DNA of 64,000 bases. It comes from Terrimonas ginsenosidimutans. Its GTDB lineage: Bacteria; Bacteroidota; Bacteroidia; Chitinophagales; Chitinophagaceae. Below are positions 50,857 to 59,639 of this stretch, piece after piece. The notes under the pieces were generated by a model. It was not told where the DNA came from and searched no databases. It worked only from the letters and a program-made list of their open reading frames with translations. Numbering within the stretch: the first letter of the stretch is position 1; each line of letters starts with the position of its first letter. The position numbers and the translations under genes were made by a program. The stretch is taken from assembly GCF_022012415.1 (NCBI RefSeq), contig NZ_JAKLTR010000016.1:1-64000 (forward strand). The letters run 5' to 3'.

Positions 50857-51394
50857 AAAAGCGACGGTTATGGTTTCGGCTGTTTGGTTGTAGGCCGCGC
50901 TTTCTCATGTGTGTGGTTATAACGTATGCGGGTATAAAACTATCTGTATGAAATGTTAAGTAAGTACGAAAATATTCGGTTTGAAGGTTTTTGAGTACAA
51001 GTGGTAAAAGAAAAGGAGGGAGGACAGAAGTGCAGCGGGCTACAGGCTGAGAGGTTCCGGCGGTTGAAGAGGCTTGAAATATTGGGGCGGTTTGAGAAAG
51101 TTTTATCGATGAATAAAAGTTTCGTAGGTGGTTTCTTGCGATTGGTGCGCATCATTGTTTCATAGATCCATCGATAATCGTCATTCGTCCGTATGAAAAG
51201 ATCGTTCATCATCGGTTAACGATGAGTTAATGATATCATCACCTCAATGTTATAATCGCTTGCATAATGAACTTTAAACCTCGAAGTGTTCCAAATTTCA
51301 AAGCATTCAAACCGATGAAAAGTAAAGAACGTATTGTCTTGCTCAACCCTCTATCTGCCTATTGAACCCTTCATCCGTTCATATTCACGGTTCG
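50857..51394. other. intergenic stretch without recognisable gene
   Basis: Upstream of the histidine kinase gene. A minus-strand frame at 50940-51212 has no family resemblance and poor coding character. Nothing else was recognised until the structured element at 51395. Confidence 0.5.
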
Positions 51395-51542
51395 GTAAAA
51401 ATGATAATTGGTAAACAGCACACAGGTGTAACTTGTGCTTCAAATGAAGAGGGCCCCGTAGAGGCCCTGTCATTAAGCTTTTCTCATGTGAACGGTCGTA
51501 AGACCAACCGCAGGTGGTTTTCTAACCGGCCTGCTTTTTTTT
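51395..51542 (+). ncRNA. candidate small structured RNA with terminator
   Basis: A run of hairpins on the plus strand: GCACA/TGTGC (51418-51438), AGGGCC/GGCCCT (51450-51468), GGTC-GTAA-GACC with a GNRA tetraloop (51494-51505), then a rho-independent terminator (51510-51542). No plus-strand gene precedes or follows, so this may be a stand-alone sRNA. The 5' end and promoter are not seen. Not assignable to a known family by eye. Confidence 0.4.
51510..51542 (+). terminator. rho-independent terminator
   Basis: GCAGG/CCTGC plus GGTT/AACC stem with one internal mismatch area, 4-nt loop, eight T residues. Confidence 0.8.
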
Positions 51543-51737
51543 GCCCTGTCAAGTTACGGCTTTACCATTTGTAAAATGTAGCGCAACTTTTTGAAAATCC
51601 GTTAGCTGGATCATTTTTAGGAAAATCGATCGGGTTCACGAACTACACTGTAAACTATTCAACCTTTATGGTCGGTTTTGAGACGTTTAGTAGAATTGAT
51701 GCTCAATTTTTCGAAATCCTCTAATTTCTTTCTAATA

Positions 51738-52853
51738 TTAAACGCCGGCAAGGAACTGTGACTGAATGTATTCGACCACCGATGCCAGGTTCTTGCTTTG
51801 CTCAAATACGGCCAGCTGACGGTCGGCGCCTGTACCTCCTTCCAGAATTTTATGTACATGTGCCAGTCGGTGTCGGCTACCCAGGTGATCCAGCACAGGG
51901 TCCACAAAATCGAGCAGTTCATAGATCAAGGCCCTCGTATTCACCTCCTGTTCTTTACCGAAGTCGATCAGATGACCATCTACTCCATAACGGCTTGCTC
52001 TCCATTTATTTTCATTCAGTAGTGCTCTTGAATACTGAATAAAGTTCAGGTTCTTGGAGCGGAGGTTATAGATCCTTGCGCAGATAGCCTGGAACAAAGC
52101 AGCAATGGTTATTGTTTCGTCTACGGTCATTGGCACATCGCAGATCCGGAATTCCACTGTATTAAAGAAGGGGTGCACGCGCAGGTCCCACCAGATCTTT
52201 TTTGCGTTATCAATGCAGTTGGTTTTGATCAACAGTTTTACATAATTGTCGTATGCTTCGATGCTTTCGAATGCTTCGGGGATGCCTGTACGCGGGAACT
52301 TATCAAAAACTTTTGTGCGAAAGGATTTGTATCCGGTCATCCGTCCTTCCCAGAACGGTGAGTTTGTACTCAAGGCATAAATGTGCGGAAGAAAATAACG
52401 GGTTGAATTGGCAATATGATTGGCCATTTCACGGCTTTCCATTCCGACATGCACGTGCAGGCCAAAAATAAGATTGCTTCTTGCGGCTTCCTGCAATTCG
52501 TTGACGATCTCATTGTAACGTACATGGTCGGTGATCAGCTGGCTTTCCCAATGGCTGAATGGGTGTGTGCCCGCGGCGCCCATGGCAAATCCAAGATCCT
52601 GTGCAATTCCTGAAATCGTTTTACGTAATGTGGATACATCCGTATAAGCTTCATCCACATCAGCGCAGATGTCGGTCCCCACTTCCACGACCGCCTGGTG
52701 CATTTCAGCCTTCACTTTGTCTTTGATCACTTTCTGGCCCTCATGCACGATCTTTTGCTCATGGCTTTTCAACTCATGGGTTACCGGGTCAAGCACCATA
52801 TACTCCTCTTCAACGCCGAGGGTAAAGCTTTTGTAATTTAATGTCATAAGCAA
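51738..52853 (-). CDS. carboxylate-amine ligase, YbdK/GCS2 family
   Basis: 371 aa of the glutamate-cysteine-ligase-2 fold. FTLGVEEEYMVLDP (~10-23) is the glutamyl-binding GxEEE entry; EVGTDICADVDEAY (~56), IFGLHVHVGM (~128), WDLRVHPFFNTVEFRICD (~222) with the metal/ATP residues, and QVNTRALIYELL-like segment (~316) complete the family. It forms an amide or peptide bond with ATP. YbdK has weak gamma-glutamylcysteine synthetase activity, but the true substrates are mostly unknown. It lies downstream of an ATP-grasp gene with only a repeat element between. Confidence 0.88.
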   Translation of the reverse strand: MLMTLNYKSFTLGVEEEYMVLDPVTHELKSHEQKIVHEGQKVIKDKVKAEMHQAVVEVGTDICADVDEAYTDVSTLRKTISGIAQDLGFAMGAAGTHPFSHWESQLITDHVRYNEIVNELQEAARSNLIFGLHVHVGMESREMANHIANSTRYFLPHIYALSTNSPFWEGRMTGYKSFRTKVFDKFPRTGIPEAFESIEAYDNYVKLLIKTNCIDNAKKIWWDLRVHPFFNTVEFRICDVPMTVDETITIAALFQAICARIYNLRSKNLNFIQYSRALLNENKWRASRYGVDGHLIDFGKEQEVNTRALIYELLDFVDPVLDHLGSRHRLAHVHKILEGGTGADRQLAVFEQSKNLASVVEYIQSQFLAGV

Positions 52854-52896
52854 GTCTGGGGTGTGTAGTTAGTTTGTTAGATGCTTCAGTCCGAAC

Positions 52897-53002
52897 GATG
52901 GCCGATGGCAGATGGCCGTTGGCCGAAAACGATGTCCGGTGTTCTGAAAAATATTCAATTACTTAGTAGCCCTCGGCCAACGGCCATCTGCCATCGGCCA
53001 TC
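52897..53002. repeat. perfect 30-bp inverted heptamer element, GATGGCC type
   Basis: Left arm 52897-52926 and right arm 52973-53002 are perfect reverse complements over 30 bp with a 46-bp spacer. Units: GATGGCC, GATGGCA, GATGGCC, GTTGGCC. It lies between the YbdK-like gene and the ATP-grasp gene (both minus strand) and ends 2 bp before the ATP-grasp stop codon. Confidence 0.95.
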
Positions 53003-53004
53003 TT

Positions 53005-53958
53005 CTATATTAGTTGCATTTTCGTACTACTCCTCTTCACATACTCGCCCCATGTCAGATGATCTCCATGGCCATCATTTTCCAGTGCGCGTTCGATGGC
53101 GTAGCTGGCTGCGGTTTCTACCACCCATTCGAAGTTTTCTTCGCCAACGCTGGTGCGTTCAGCGTCCGGAGCGGGATTGCAGAAATCGATCGCGTAGGGG
53201 ATATTATTTCTTACGGCCAGTTCGACCGTGTTGAAGTCGTAGCCAAGATATTTATTAATGCGGAGTACGATATCGGTCATTTCCTGCAGCCGTTGTGGTG
53301 ATGGGGAGAAATCAGCCACATAGCGAAGGTGATGAGGATTCCTTGGTTCGTATGGCATGATGCGGACGTGTTTACCGCCTATGCAATAGCAACGGTAATA
53401 TTCTTCGAACACGATCTCTTCCTGTAATAACATCACCAGTTGACCGGTCTCATTGTGTTTCTGGAAAAATTCTTCAGCACTGCCAAGCCTGTAAACGTGT
53501 TTCCAGCCGCCACCGGCGAACGGTTTCATATATGCCGGGAAACCTACATATTGAAAGATCGAATCCCAGTCGAGCGGAAACCCAAGGTTTGCAAACGATT
53601 CATCGCTGGTATCATCGGGAAGATCACGCGAAGGGAGGATGGCTGTTTTGGGAACAGGAACACCCACCTGCGTCATAAGGCAGTTATTGAAATATTTATC
53701 ATCCGCACTCCACCAGAATGGATTATTGATCACAGCCGTACCCATTACAGCGGCATTTTTGAGCCAGGTCCGGTAAAACGGAACGTCCTGCGAAATACGG
53801 TCGATGATCACGGAATACCCGCTGGGCACACCCTGCATGGCCTTATCGATGCGGACGGGTTCAGCGATAATTCCAGGGACGTTCTTGCTGTTCACTCTTG
53901 CCACAAAGGCTTCGGGAAAGGATCGTTCTTTGCCGTGCAGTATTCCGATTTTCTTCAT
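53005..53958 (-). CDS. ATP-grasp ligase (RimK-like)
   Basis: 317 aa. The central and C-terminal part is an ATP-grasp fold: AYMKPFAGGGWKHVYRL (~150-166, with the ATP-binding Lys and Gly-rich loop), LLQEEIVFEEYYRCYCIGG (~186-204), and NTVELAVRNNIPYAIDFCNPAPD (~262-284), where the final Asp/Asn residues bind Mg2+. It should join a carboxylate to an amine via acyl-phosphate, as do glutathione synthetase, RimK and related enzymes. The N-terminal ~90 residues are the preATP-grasp part. It neighbours a second amide-forming ligase (YbdK-like) and an esterase. Confidence 0.8.
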   Translation of the reverse strand: MKKIGILHGKERSFPEAFVARVNSKNVPGIIAEPVRIDKAMQGVPSGYSVIIDRISQDVPFYRTWLKNAAVMGTAVINNPFWWSADDKYFNNCLMTQVGVPVPKTAILPSRDLPDDTSDESFANLGFPLDWDSIFQYVGFPAYMKPFAGGGWKHVYRLGSAEEFFQKHNETGQLVMLLQEEIVFEEYYRCYCIGGKHVRIMPYEPRNPHHLRYVADFSPSPQRLQEMTDIVLRINKYLGYDFNTVELAVRNNIPYAIDFCNPAPDAERTSVGEENFEWVVETAASYAIERALENDGHGDHLTWGEYVKRSSTKMQLI

Positions 53959-54045
53959 AACGTATTTTTCTGTTAATGGTTAAAATAGCTCTTTCCAAAT
54001 CTATTTTTTAAAAGCCAAATGACCAAATCGGAATTGGCCTTTATC

Positions 54046-54162
54046 GTTGTCCGTTGACCGTTGTCCGCAGATCGTTCATCGTAGACTGTTCCCGGTTGTT
54101 CCTACCGAACCATGGACCCTGCATCACAGTGAACGGACAACGGACAACGGTCAACAGTCAAC
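54046..54162. repeat. inverted heptamer element, GTTGTCC/GGACAAC type
   Basis: Arms 54046-54077 and 54131-54162 match as reverse complements at 26 of 32 positions. It lies in the divergent region between the ATP-grasp and esterase genes, like the element at 34.2 kb. Confidence 0.8.
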
Positions 54163-54193
54163 AAAGAAGGATCTTCTGCGGATGGAAATTTCT

Positions 54194-54201
54194 TACATTT
54201 G
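54194..54201 (+). promoter_or_regulatory. -7 element of the esterase gene
   Basis: TACATTTG, exact TAnnTTTG, 6 nt before the ATG at 54208; nearly leaderless. Confidence 0.55.
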
Positions 54202-54207
54202 ACGCCT

Positions 54208-55032
54208 ATGGAACTGCTTAATGTACCCGGAATAATTATAGAGAACCAGACGATCCGGTCGCTTTACCTGGAGAGAGAAGTGGTAGTGGATTTTTTTCTG
54301 CCAGCGAATGTGCCCGACCCGTCTTTGATGCACCTGCTGATCTTGAACGACGGGCAGAACATGGATGAAATGAATTTCGGGGAGATACTGGGGACACTGA
54401 CGGCTGATGGAGAGATCAAACCGCTTTTATGTGCTGCTGTGCATGCGGGTGAGGACCGTAAAATGGAATATGGGATCGCCTCTACGCCGGATTACCTGGG
54501 GCGTGGAGCAAAAGCCGGCGCGTATACCTCTTTTCTGCTGGAAGAATTGCTTCCTTTTATACATGCTACTTATGCAGTGCGCGCGTTTGCCGGAAAGGCG
54601 ATCGCGGGTTTTTCACTGGGTGGCTTAATGGCGCTGGACCTTGCGTGGAATCATCCGGCAACATTCCCAACAGCGGGTGTTTTTTCCGGATCCCTGTGGT
54701 GGAGGAGTGTTGACCAGGATGATGAATGCTACAATGATGATCAGCACCGGCTGATGCACCAGGAGATCAGGAAGGGAAAGTTTTATGCCGGAATGAAGTT
54801 CTTTTTCCAGAGCGGAAATATGGATGAAACGAATGACCGCAATAATAACGGCATTATTGATTCAATAGACGACACACTTGATCTCATGAAAGAACTTTGT
54901 GCAAAAGGATATGACAGGGAAAAAGATCTTTTTTACCTGGAAATGCCGGAAGGAAGACATGATATTGCGACCTGGGGGAAGGCGATGCCGGAGTTTTTGA
55001 AATGGGGCTGGTCCCGGGTCTCCGTCGCTTAA
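54208..55032 (+). CDS. esterase-D/Fes-like alpha/beta hydrolase
   Basis: 274 aa from the ATG at 54208 (MELLNVPG). Alpha/beta hydrolase of the esterase D/IroE type: HLLILNDGQNMDEM (~32-45), AAVHAGEDRKMEYG (~73-86), and GKAIAGFSLGGLMALDL (~131-147) with the nucleophilic Ser of GxSxGG. D in NMDETNDRNNNGIID (~208) is followed by the catalytic His in EGRHDIATW (~252). Substrates of the family are ester or amide bonds in small molecules, including siderophores. Divergent from the ATP-grasp gene. Confidence 0.8.
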   Translation: MELLNVPGIIIENQTIRSLYLEREVVVDFFLPANVPDPSLMHLLILNDGQNMDEMNFGEILGTLTADGEIKPLLCAAVHAGEDRKMEYGIASTPDYLGRGAKAGAYTSFLLEELLPFIHATYAVRAFAGKAIAGFSLGGLMALDLAWNHPATFPTAGVFSGSLWWRSVDQDDECYNDDQHRLMHQEIRKGKFYAGMKFFFQSGNMDETNDRNNNGIIDSIDDTLDLMKELCAKGYDREKDLFYLEMPEGRHDIATWGKAMPEFLKWGWSRVSVA

Positions 55033-55436
55033 GTTTGTTATTGTTGAAAGGCTGACGCCCGTGATGACAGCGAGCATTCTTTTACGATCTTATTATATTT
55101 TTTAAGACAGATAATAAAAGAAGGTCTTCAGCTTAGAATTATTCTATGCCAAAGACCCTACACTTGGACGGCGGTATATCGGTAATCAGTTTGCTAATGT
55201 TTTGAAGTGTATCAGCTGCGGTATCTGTGTTCAATTTCTCCCTTCATCTTCACTTACAGATACCGCATTGATACGACACAACCAAAAACCAAAACATCAA
55301 ACATTAAGCATCAAAATCTTTTTATTATTACAGCTTCTCTAACAACGGTTCTTGCCGATTGAAAAGCCATTGGAATGTATACGGTATAGATAACGTATAA
55401 AAAAGGTAACAGTACGGCAAACATAGGATAGGGTTT
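55033..55436. other. intergenic stretch, nothing recognised
   Basis: AT-rich space between the esterase gene and the AAGTAAA array. No coding frame, tRNA or clear promoter. Confidence 0.5.
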
Positions 55437-55632
55437 AAGTAAAAAGTAAAAAGTAAAAAGTAAAAAGTAAAAAGTAAAAAGTAAAAAGTAAAAAGTAAAA
55501 AGTAAAAAGTAAAAAGTAAAAAGTAAAAAGTAAAAAGTAAAAAGTAAAAAGTAAAAAGTAAAAAGTATTTTCTATTATAAACTTCTGTGTGAATGGATCA
55601 TTTTTTTACTTTTTAATTTTGACTTTTTACTT
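55437..55632. repeat. 18 perfect copies of AAGTAAA and an inverted partner arm
   Basis: 55437-55562 is exactly 18 uninterrupted copies of the heptamer AAGTAAA, followed by a partial unit. The opposite arm at ~55600-55632 consists of the complementary words (TTTTACT, TTTTAAT, TTTGACT, TTTTACT). It lies between the convergent esterase and rpoD genes. The expansion has the same copy number as the GGACAAC array at 17889. Confidence 0.97.
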
Positions 55633-55692
55633 AAAAAAAGGATGGTGGCCGGGAGCCGATCGTTTTGGTTAAAAAAAGGCTCCGGCATGAAC

Positions 55693-56562
55693 TTAGGCGT
55701 TCAGATAGGGCTTGAGTAACTCTGCATTTTTGTTGCTGCGCAGCTTGGTGATAGCTTTTTCCTTGATCTGACGAACCCTTTCAGGGGTCAGGTCATAGCG
55801 GCGTGCAATTTCATCGAGGCTTAACGGGTGGTCGATCCCGATGCCAAAGAAATAGCAGAGCATTTGTTGCTGGCGTTTGTCGAGCGTTTGCATGGAGCGG
55901 TGGAGCTCAGCACGCAGCGACTCACGGTGGTCCATCTTCTTGTCAGACAATTCAGCGTTCTCGTCAGCGGTGGTGTCGAGTAAACTTGATTCATCTTCGC
56001 TTGTAAAAGGGGCATCTAAACTTACGTGATCTGCCTGCCAACCCATGGCTTCATCGACTTCGGTGGTGTCTATTCCAAGGTGGCCGGCGATTTCTTCAGT
56101 AGACGCGCTGCGGCCGAGCTCCTGCTCCAGTTTATTCTGCGCGTTGCGGATGGTGCGCGTCATTACTGTTTTGTTCTGTGGCAATCTCACCAGGCGGGAT
56201 TGTTCGTTGATCGCCTGTAACATCTGCTGGCGAACATGCCATACCGCAAATGATACAAACTTGAACCCACGCGTCGCATCAAAACGTTCCGCCGCTCTCA
56301 CTAACCCGATGTTTCCTTCATTGATCAGGTCCGGCAGGGAAAGACCCTGGCCCTGGAACTGTTTCGCTACCGAGACCACGAAACGCAGGTTCGCTTTGAT
56401 CAGCGCATCCTTCGCTTGTTTGTCTCCTTTAGAGATCAGGCTCGCCAGGCGGAATTCTTCATCTCCTGAAATGAGGTCCATCTTGTTAATTTCCTGCAGG
56501 TACTTATTCACACTTAAATACTCCCTACTGGTAATTGAAGCGGAAATTTTTAACTGTCGCAT
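55693..56562 (-). CDS. rpoD: RNA polymerase primary sigma factor (short Bacteroidota RpoD)
   Basis: 289 aa from the ATG at 56562 (MRQLKISASITSRE), the standard length and start for Bacteroidota. Region 1.2 SVNKYLQEINKMDLIS (~17-32); region 2 LIKANLRFVVSVAKQFQG, then LPDLINEGNIGLVRAAERFD and FVSFAVWHVRQQM (core-binding and -10 recognition); region 3 PQNKTVMTRTIRNAQNKL; region 4 LSLDEIARRYDLTPERVRQIKEKAI with the -35 recognition helix, shown here as LTPERVRQIKEKA. The long region 1.1 of other phyla is absent. It is the sigma factor expected to read the TAnnTTTG promoters seen here. Confidence 0.95.
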   Translation of the reverse strand: MRQLKISASITSREYLSVNKYLQEINKMDLISGDEEFRLASLISKGDKQAKDALIKANLRFVVSVAKQFQGQGLSLPDLINEGNIGLVRAAERFDATRGFKFVSFAVWHVRQQMLQAINEQSRLVRLPQNKTVMTRTIRNAQNKLEQELGRSASTEEIAGHLGIDTTEVDEAMGWQADHVSLDAPFTSEDESSLLDTTADENAELSDKKMDHRESLRAELHRSMQTLDKRQQQMLCYFFGIGIDHPLSLDEIARRYDLTPERVRQIKEKAITKLRSNKNAELLKPYLNA

Positions 56563-57070
56563 AACTGGTTGTTGATTGTGATACAAAGGAACGAAGTCGC
56601 AGAGCCGCAAAAAATAGAGCAGATTGTTGTTCTCCTGTCATTGAAACGGACTTCGGTTTTGTAGTGTTTATTCGACACGCGCAGAATGTTGTGAATTAAC
56701 TTGTTGGATATTATCTGCTACTATGTAACATGTTGACGCGACAGGCAAAACACTGCCTGAGACACAATATTTTACATTTTATGCCCCCGTTGGAATACTT
56801 CCGGGGAAATCCCTGTCATCAGATGCCTGGCAGGTGATCGCATTTGGCGGCAAAATGTGCTGAAAGCGATACATTTTAAGCCTGCGAAGTGCATCATCAA
56901 TTCAAAATGACTTCCTCCGCCCTTTTTTCATTAGTGAGATTCAAACGAAGAGAATGGGACCATCGCGAAACTTCTGCTGATTTTTAGGGTATCATATGTA
57001 TAAAATGTATCCGCTTATCAAAATACGAATCACTTCGTATGGCTTTTTTGACAGTTCATCACAATTCGGA
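56563..57070. other. intergenic region with regulatory potential, nothing defined
   Basis: A 508-bp divergent space between rpoD and the first barrel receptor. No gene, repeat array or known RNA was recognised. A TATTTTTTG-like word lies ~45 bp upstream of rpoD on the minus strand; GGCAGGTGATC and short palindromes occur but form no clear structure. Confidence 0.5.
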
Positions 57071-57101
57071 TTTCCCTGTGGCTGCGCCAACGCAATATTT
57101 G
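57071..57101 (+). promoter_or_regulatory. candidate promoter of the first barrel receptor
   Basis: TTTC at 57071-57074, 19-bp spacer, AATATTTG at 57094-57101 (7 of 8), 7 nt before the ATG at 57109. Confidence 0.45.
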
Positions 57102-57108
57102 TATCGTC

Positions 57109-59535
57109 ATGAAGAAACTCTACACCCTTATCCTCCTGGTTTTTGTTGTAATGCTGGCAAATGCACAGGATTCCCTGATTGTAAAAGGAATTATCCGTGA
57201 TAACAATGACAAAGCACTCACTGCCGTCACTGTTTCACTTATCAAAGCGACTGACTCCTCACTAGTGAAACTTGCTCTTACCACACCGGACGGACGGTAT
57301 GAATTCAGAGGAGTAAAAGCCGGCAGCTATCATATTCTTGCCAGCTTTGTGGGTTTTGGTCAGCTCTATTCTCCGGTATTTCATCTGAGTGATAACACGG
57401 AGCTTGCCGCTTTGAAGATGGAACCGCAGGCCCGCTCGCTTGCCGGCGTAACTGTACAGGCAAAGCGTCCAATGGTTGAAGCCAAACTGGATAAGATGGT
57501 CGTAAATGTAGACGCCTCCCCATCCAATGCATCTAATAACGTGCTTGAACTGCTGGAAAAGTCACCGGGGATCTCCGTTGACCGGGATGGCAACATCAGT
57601 TTGAAGGGAAAACAGGGAGTGACTGTTCTGCTGGACGGAAAACAAACTTATCTCAGCGGCCAGGAACTGGCTGACCTTCTAAAAAGCATGTCTGCCAGCC
57701 AGCTTGACCAGATCGAGATCATGACACAACCCTCGGCTAAATATGACGCCGCGGGGAATTCCGGGATCATCAACCTTCGTACGAAAAAGACAAAGGCAAT
57801 GGGTTTCAACGGAAGCATAAGCGTTGCTTACATACAGGGCAATTATCCGAAATCACCCAATAGTTTCAATTTTAATCTCCGGAAAGGAAAAGTCAATTTC
57901 TTTTCCAGCGGGGGCTATACGTTCTGGCAAAGCGATTCAAAACAATACCTGAACCGCAAGTTCAGCAATGCAACTATAGCTTCGGAATTTGATCAGAATG
58001 GCTGGCAGAAAAACACCTCCAAAAGCTATAACCTTCGTCTGGGAGTGGATTATTCTGTCAGCGCTAAAACCACCATCGGTTTTATGGTGAATGGCATGAC
58101 TAACCGCGTGAAAGGCTCCAATAGAAGTGAGGGTGATTTTTACAGTAATGGGGTAAATATTCCGGATTCCAATATATATGCTACCAATAACCGGAAGAAT
58201 ACGTTCAAAAATTTTACAGGCAATATCAATTTCCGGCATCAGCTGAATAAGAATGGACGTGAGATCACTGCAGATCTTGACTATGTGAAATACAGTTCAG
58301 AGTTGGATCAGTTCACGAATAACCAGATGATCTATCCTTCAGATCCTGTATCGCAATACCTGCTTCGTGCAATTTTGCCGACAGAGATCGATATCTATAC
58401 CGTCAAAGCGGATTATACACATCCGTTGAGCAAAGAGGCGAAATTTGAAGCCGGCGTTAAAACAAGTCTGGTGAAGACAGATAACAACGCGCCTTACGAA
58501 ACATGGGATGCCGCCCAGAATAAATGGGTGGACGATGTGCGCAAAGATCATTTTGCCTATGACGAACAGATCAGCGCTGTTTATTTGAATTTCAATAAAC
58601 AAGTGAAAAAATGGGGTTTCCAGACAGGCCTCCGGGGTGAGCACACTCATTCAACCGGCAAACAGGTGCTGGCAGGAAAAAGCATTTCCCGAAACTATTT
58701 CCAGGTATTTCCGACGGCGTATATCAGTTATTCGCTGAATGACAAAAACCAGTTTGGTTTAAATTATGGCAGAAGGATCACGCGGCCGAATTACCAGGAT
58801 ATGAATCCGTTTCAGAAATTCCTGGACCTTTATACGTTCAACCAGGGAAATCCATATCTGACGCCACAGTTCACTCATAACATCGAACTGAGCCATATTT
58901 TCGCTGGCAAACTAAATACCTCCATCAATTATACTTCCACAACTGATATCATCAATGATATAATAAAGCAGAACGACGAAACAAAAGTCATCTACCAGAC
59001 GAAAGAAAATGTTGCTTCGAGCCGCAATGTCGGGATTACGGTCAATTACAATGCACCTTTGCTAAAATGGTGGACTATCAGCCTGTTTGCAAACGGGTAT
59101 AATAATATGTATAAGGGCCTTGTCAATAATGTGATGCTGAAGAAGGAGATCTTTGGATATTTTTTCAATATGAATAATCAGTTCAAATTTGCAAAAACAT
59201 GGGGAGCGGAGGTGAGCGGTTTTTACCAAAGCAGGTTCCTTTACACAAGTATGTTCATCATCGAGCCAATGGGAGTGATCTCGTTTGGGGCAAGCAAACA
59301 AATATTGAAAAACAAAGGGACACTCAAGTTAAGTATCAATGATGCATTCCTGCTTCAGCGATCAAATGTGGATATCCGGCATGGTAATATAAATATGCGT
59401 GTGGAGAATAGCTGGGATAACAGGCGTGTGGGACTCACTTTCACGTATCGTTTTTCAAAAGGCCAGGCGGTTCAGCAGCGTAAACAATCGGGAAGTTCAC
59501 AGGATGAGCAGCGACGCATAGGAGGAGGTAACTGA
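57109..59535 (+). CDS. TonB-dependent-receptor-like outer-membrane beta-barrel protein, copy 1
   Basis: 808 aa. Signal peptide (MKKLYTLILLVFVVMLANAQ). Residues ~23-110 are a carboxypeptidase-regulatory-like domain (VKGIIRDNNDKALTAVTVSLI). A plug domain follows (~120-230: DKMVVNVDASPSN, LLEKSPGISVDRDGNISLKG, VLLDGKQTYLSG) and then a barrel of ~560 residues (outer-membrane beta-barrel family 3). Residues at NQFGLNYGRRI and YQDMNPFQKFLDLY recur in the paralogue. The family imports or exports unknown ligands or acts as receptor; no SusD partner is adjacent. The C-terminus ends in GRRIGGGN-like Gly. Confidence 0.85.
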   Translation: MKKLYTLILLVFVVMLANAQDSLIVKGIIRDNNDKALTAVTVSLIKATDSSLVKLALTTPDGRYEFRGVKAGSYHILASFVGFGQLYSPVFHLSDNTELAALKMEPQARSLAGVTVQAKRPMVEAKLDKMVVNVDASPSNASNNVLELLEKSPGISVDRDGNISLKGKQGVTVLLDGKQTYLSGQELADLLKSMSASQLDQIEIMTQPSAKYDAAGNSGIINLRTKKTKAMGFNGSISVAYIQGNYPKSPNSFNFNLRKGKVNFFSSGGYTFWQSDSKQYLNRKFSNATIASEFDQNGWQKNTSKSYNLRLGVDYSVSAKTTIGFMVNGMTNRVKGSNRSEGDFYSNGVNIPDSNIYATNNRKNTFKNFTGNINFRHQLNKNGREITADLDYVKYSSELDQFTNNQMIYPSDPVSQYLLRAILPTEIDIYTVKADYTHPLSKEAKFEAGVKTSLVKTDNNAPYETWDAAQNKWVDDVRKDHFAYDEQISAVYLNFNKQVKKWGFQTGLRGEHTHSTGKQVLAGKSISRNYFQVFPTAYISYSLNDKNQFGLNYGRRITRPNYQDMNPFQKFLDLYTFNQGNPYLTPQFTHNIELSHIFAGKLNTSINYTSTTDIINDIIKQNDETKVIYQTKENVASSRNVGITVNYNAPLLKWWTISLFANGYNNMYKGLVNNVMLKKEIFGYFFNMNNQFKFAKTWGAEVSGFYQSRFLYTSMFIIEPMGVISFGASKQILKNKGTLKLSINDAFLLQRSNVDIRHGNINMRVENSWDNRRVGLTFTYRFSKGQAVQQRKQSGSSQDEQRRIGGGN

Positions 59536-59606
59536 TCCGGTTATCTGCAACCTGAAGCTAGCCAACTGGCATAGAAGTTACGAAGCGGACGCAACAATAC
59601 GCGGCG

Positions 59607-59639
59607 AGCCACGGGATATAATTTTCCCGGGCTGTTTTT
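59607..59639 (+). terminator. rho-independent terminator
   Basis: AGCC-ACGGGA/TCCCG-GGCT stem with one bulge, loop TATAATTT, then GTTTTT. Confidence 0.75.

Noticed and set aside
50940-51212. Minus-strand frame of 90 codons upstream of the histidine kinase
   Set aside because: Composition and codon use unlike neighbours, no domain, overlaps AT-rich intergenic DNA.
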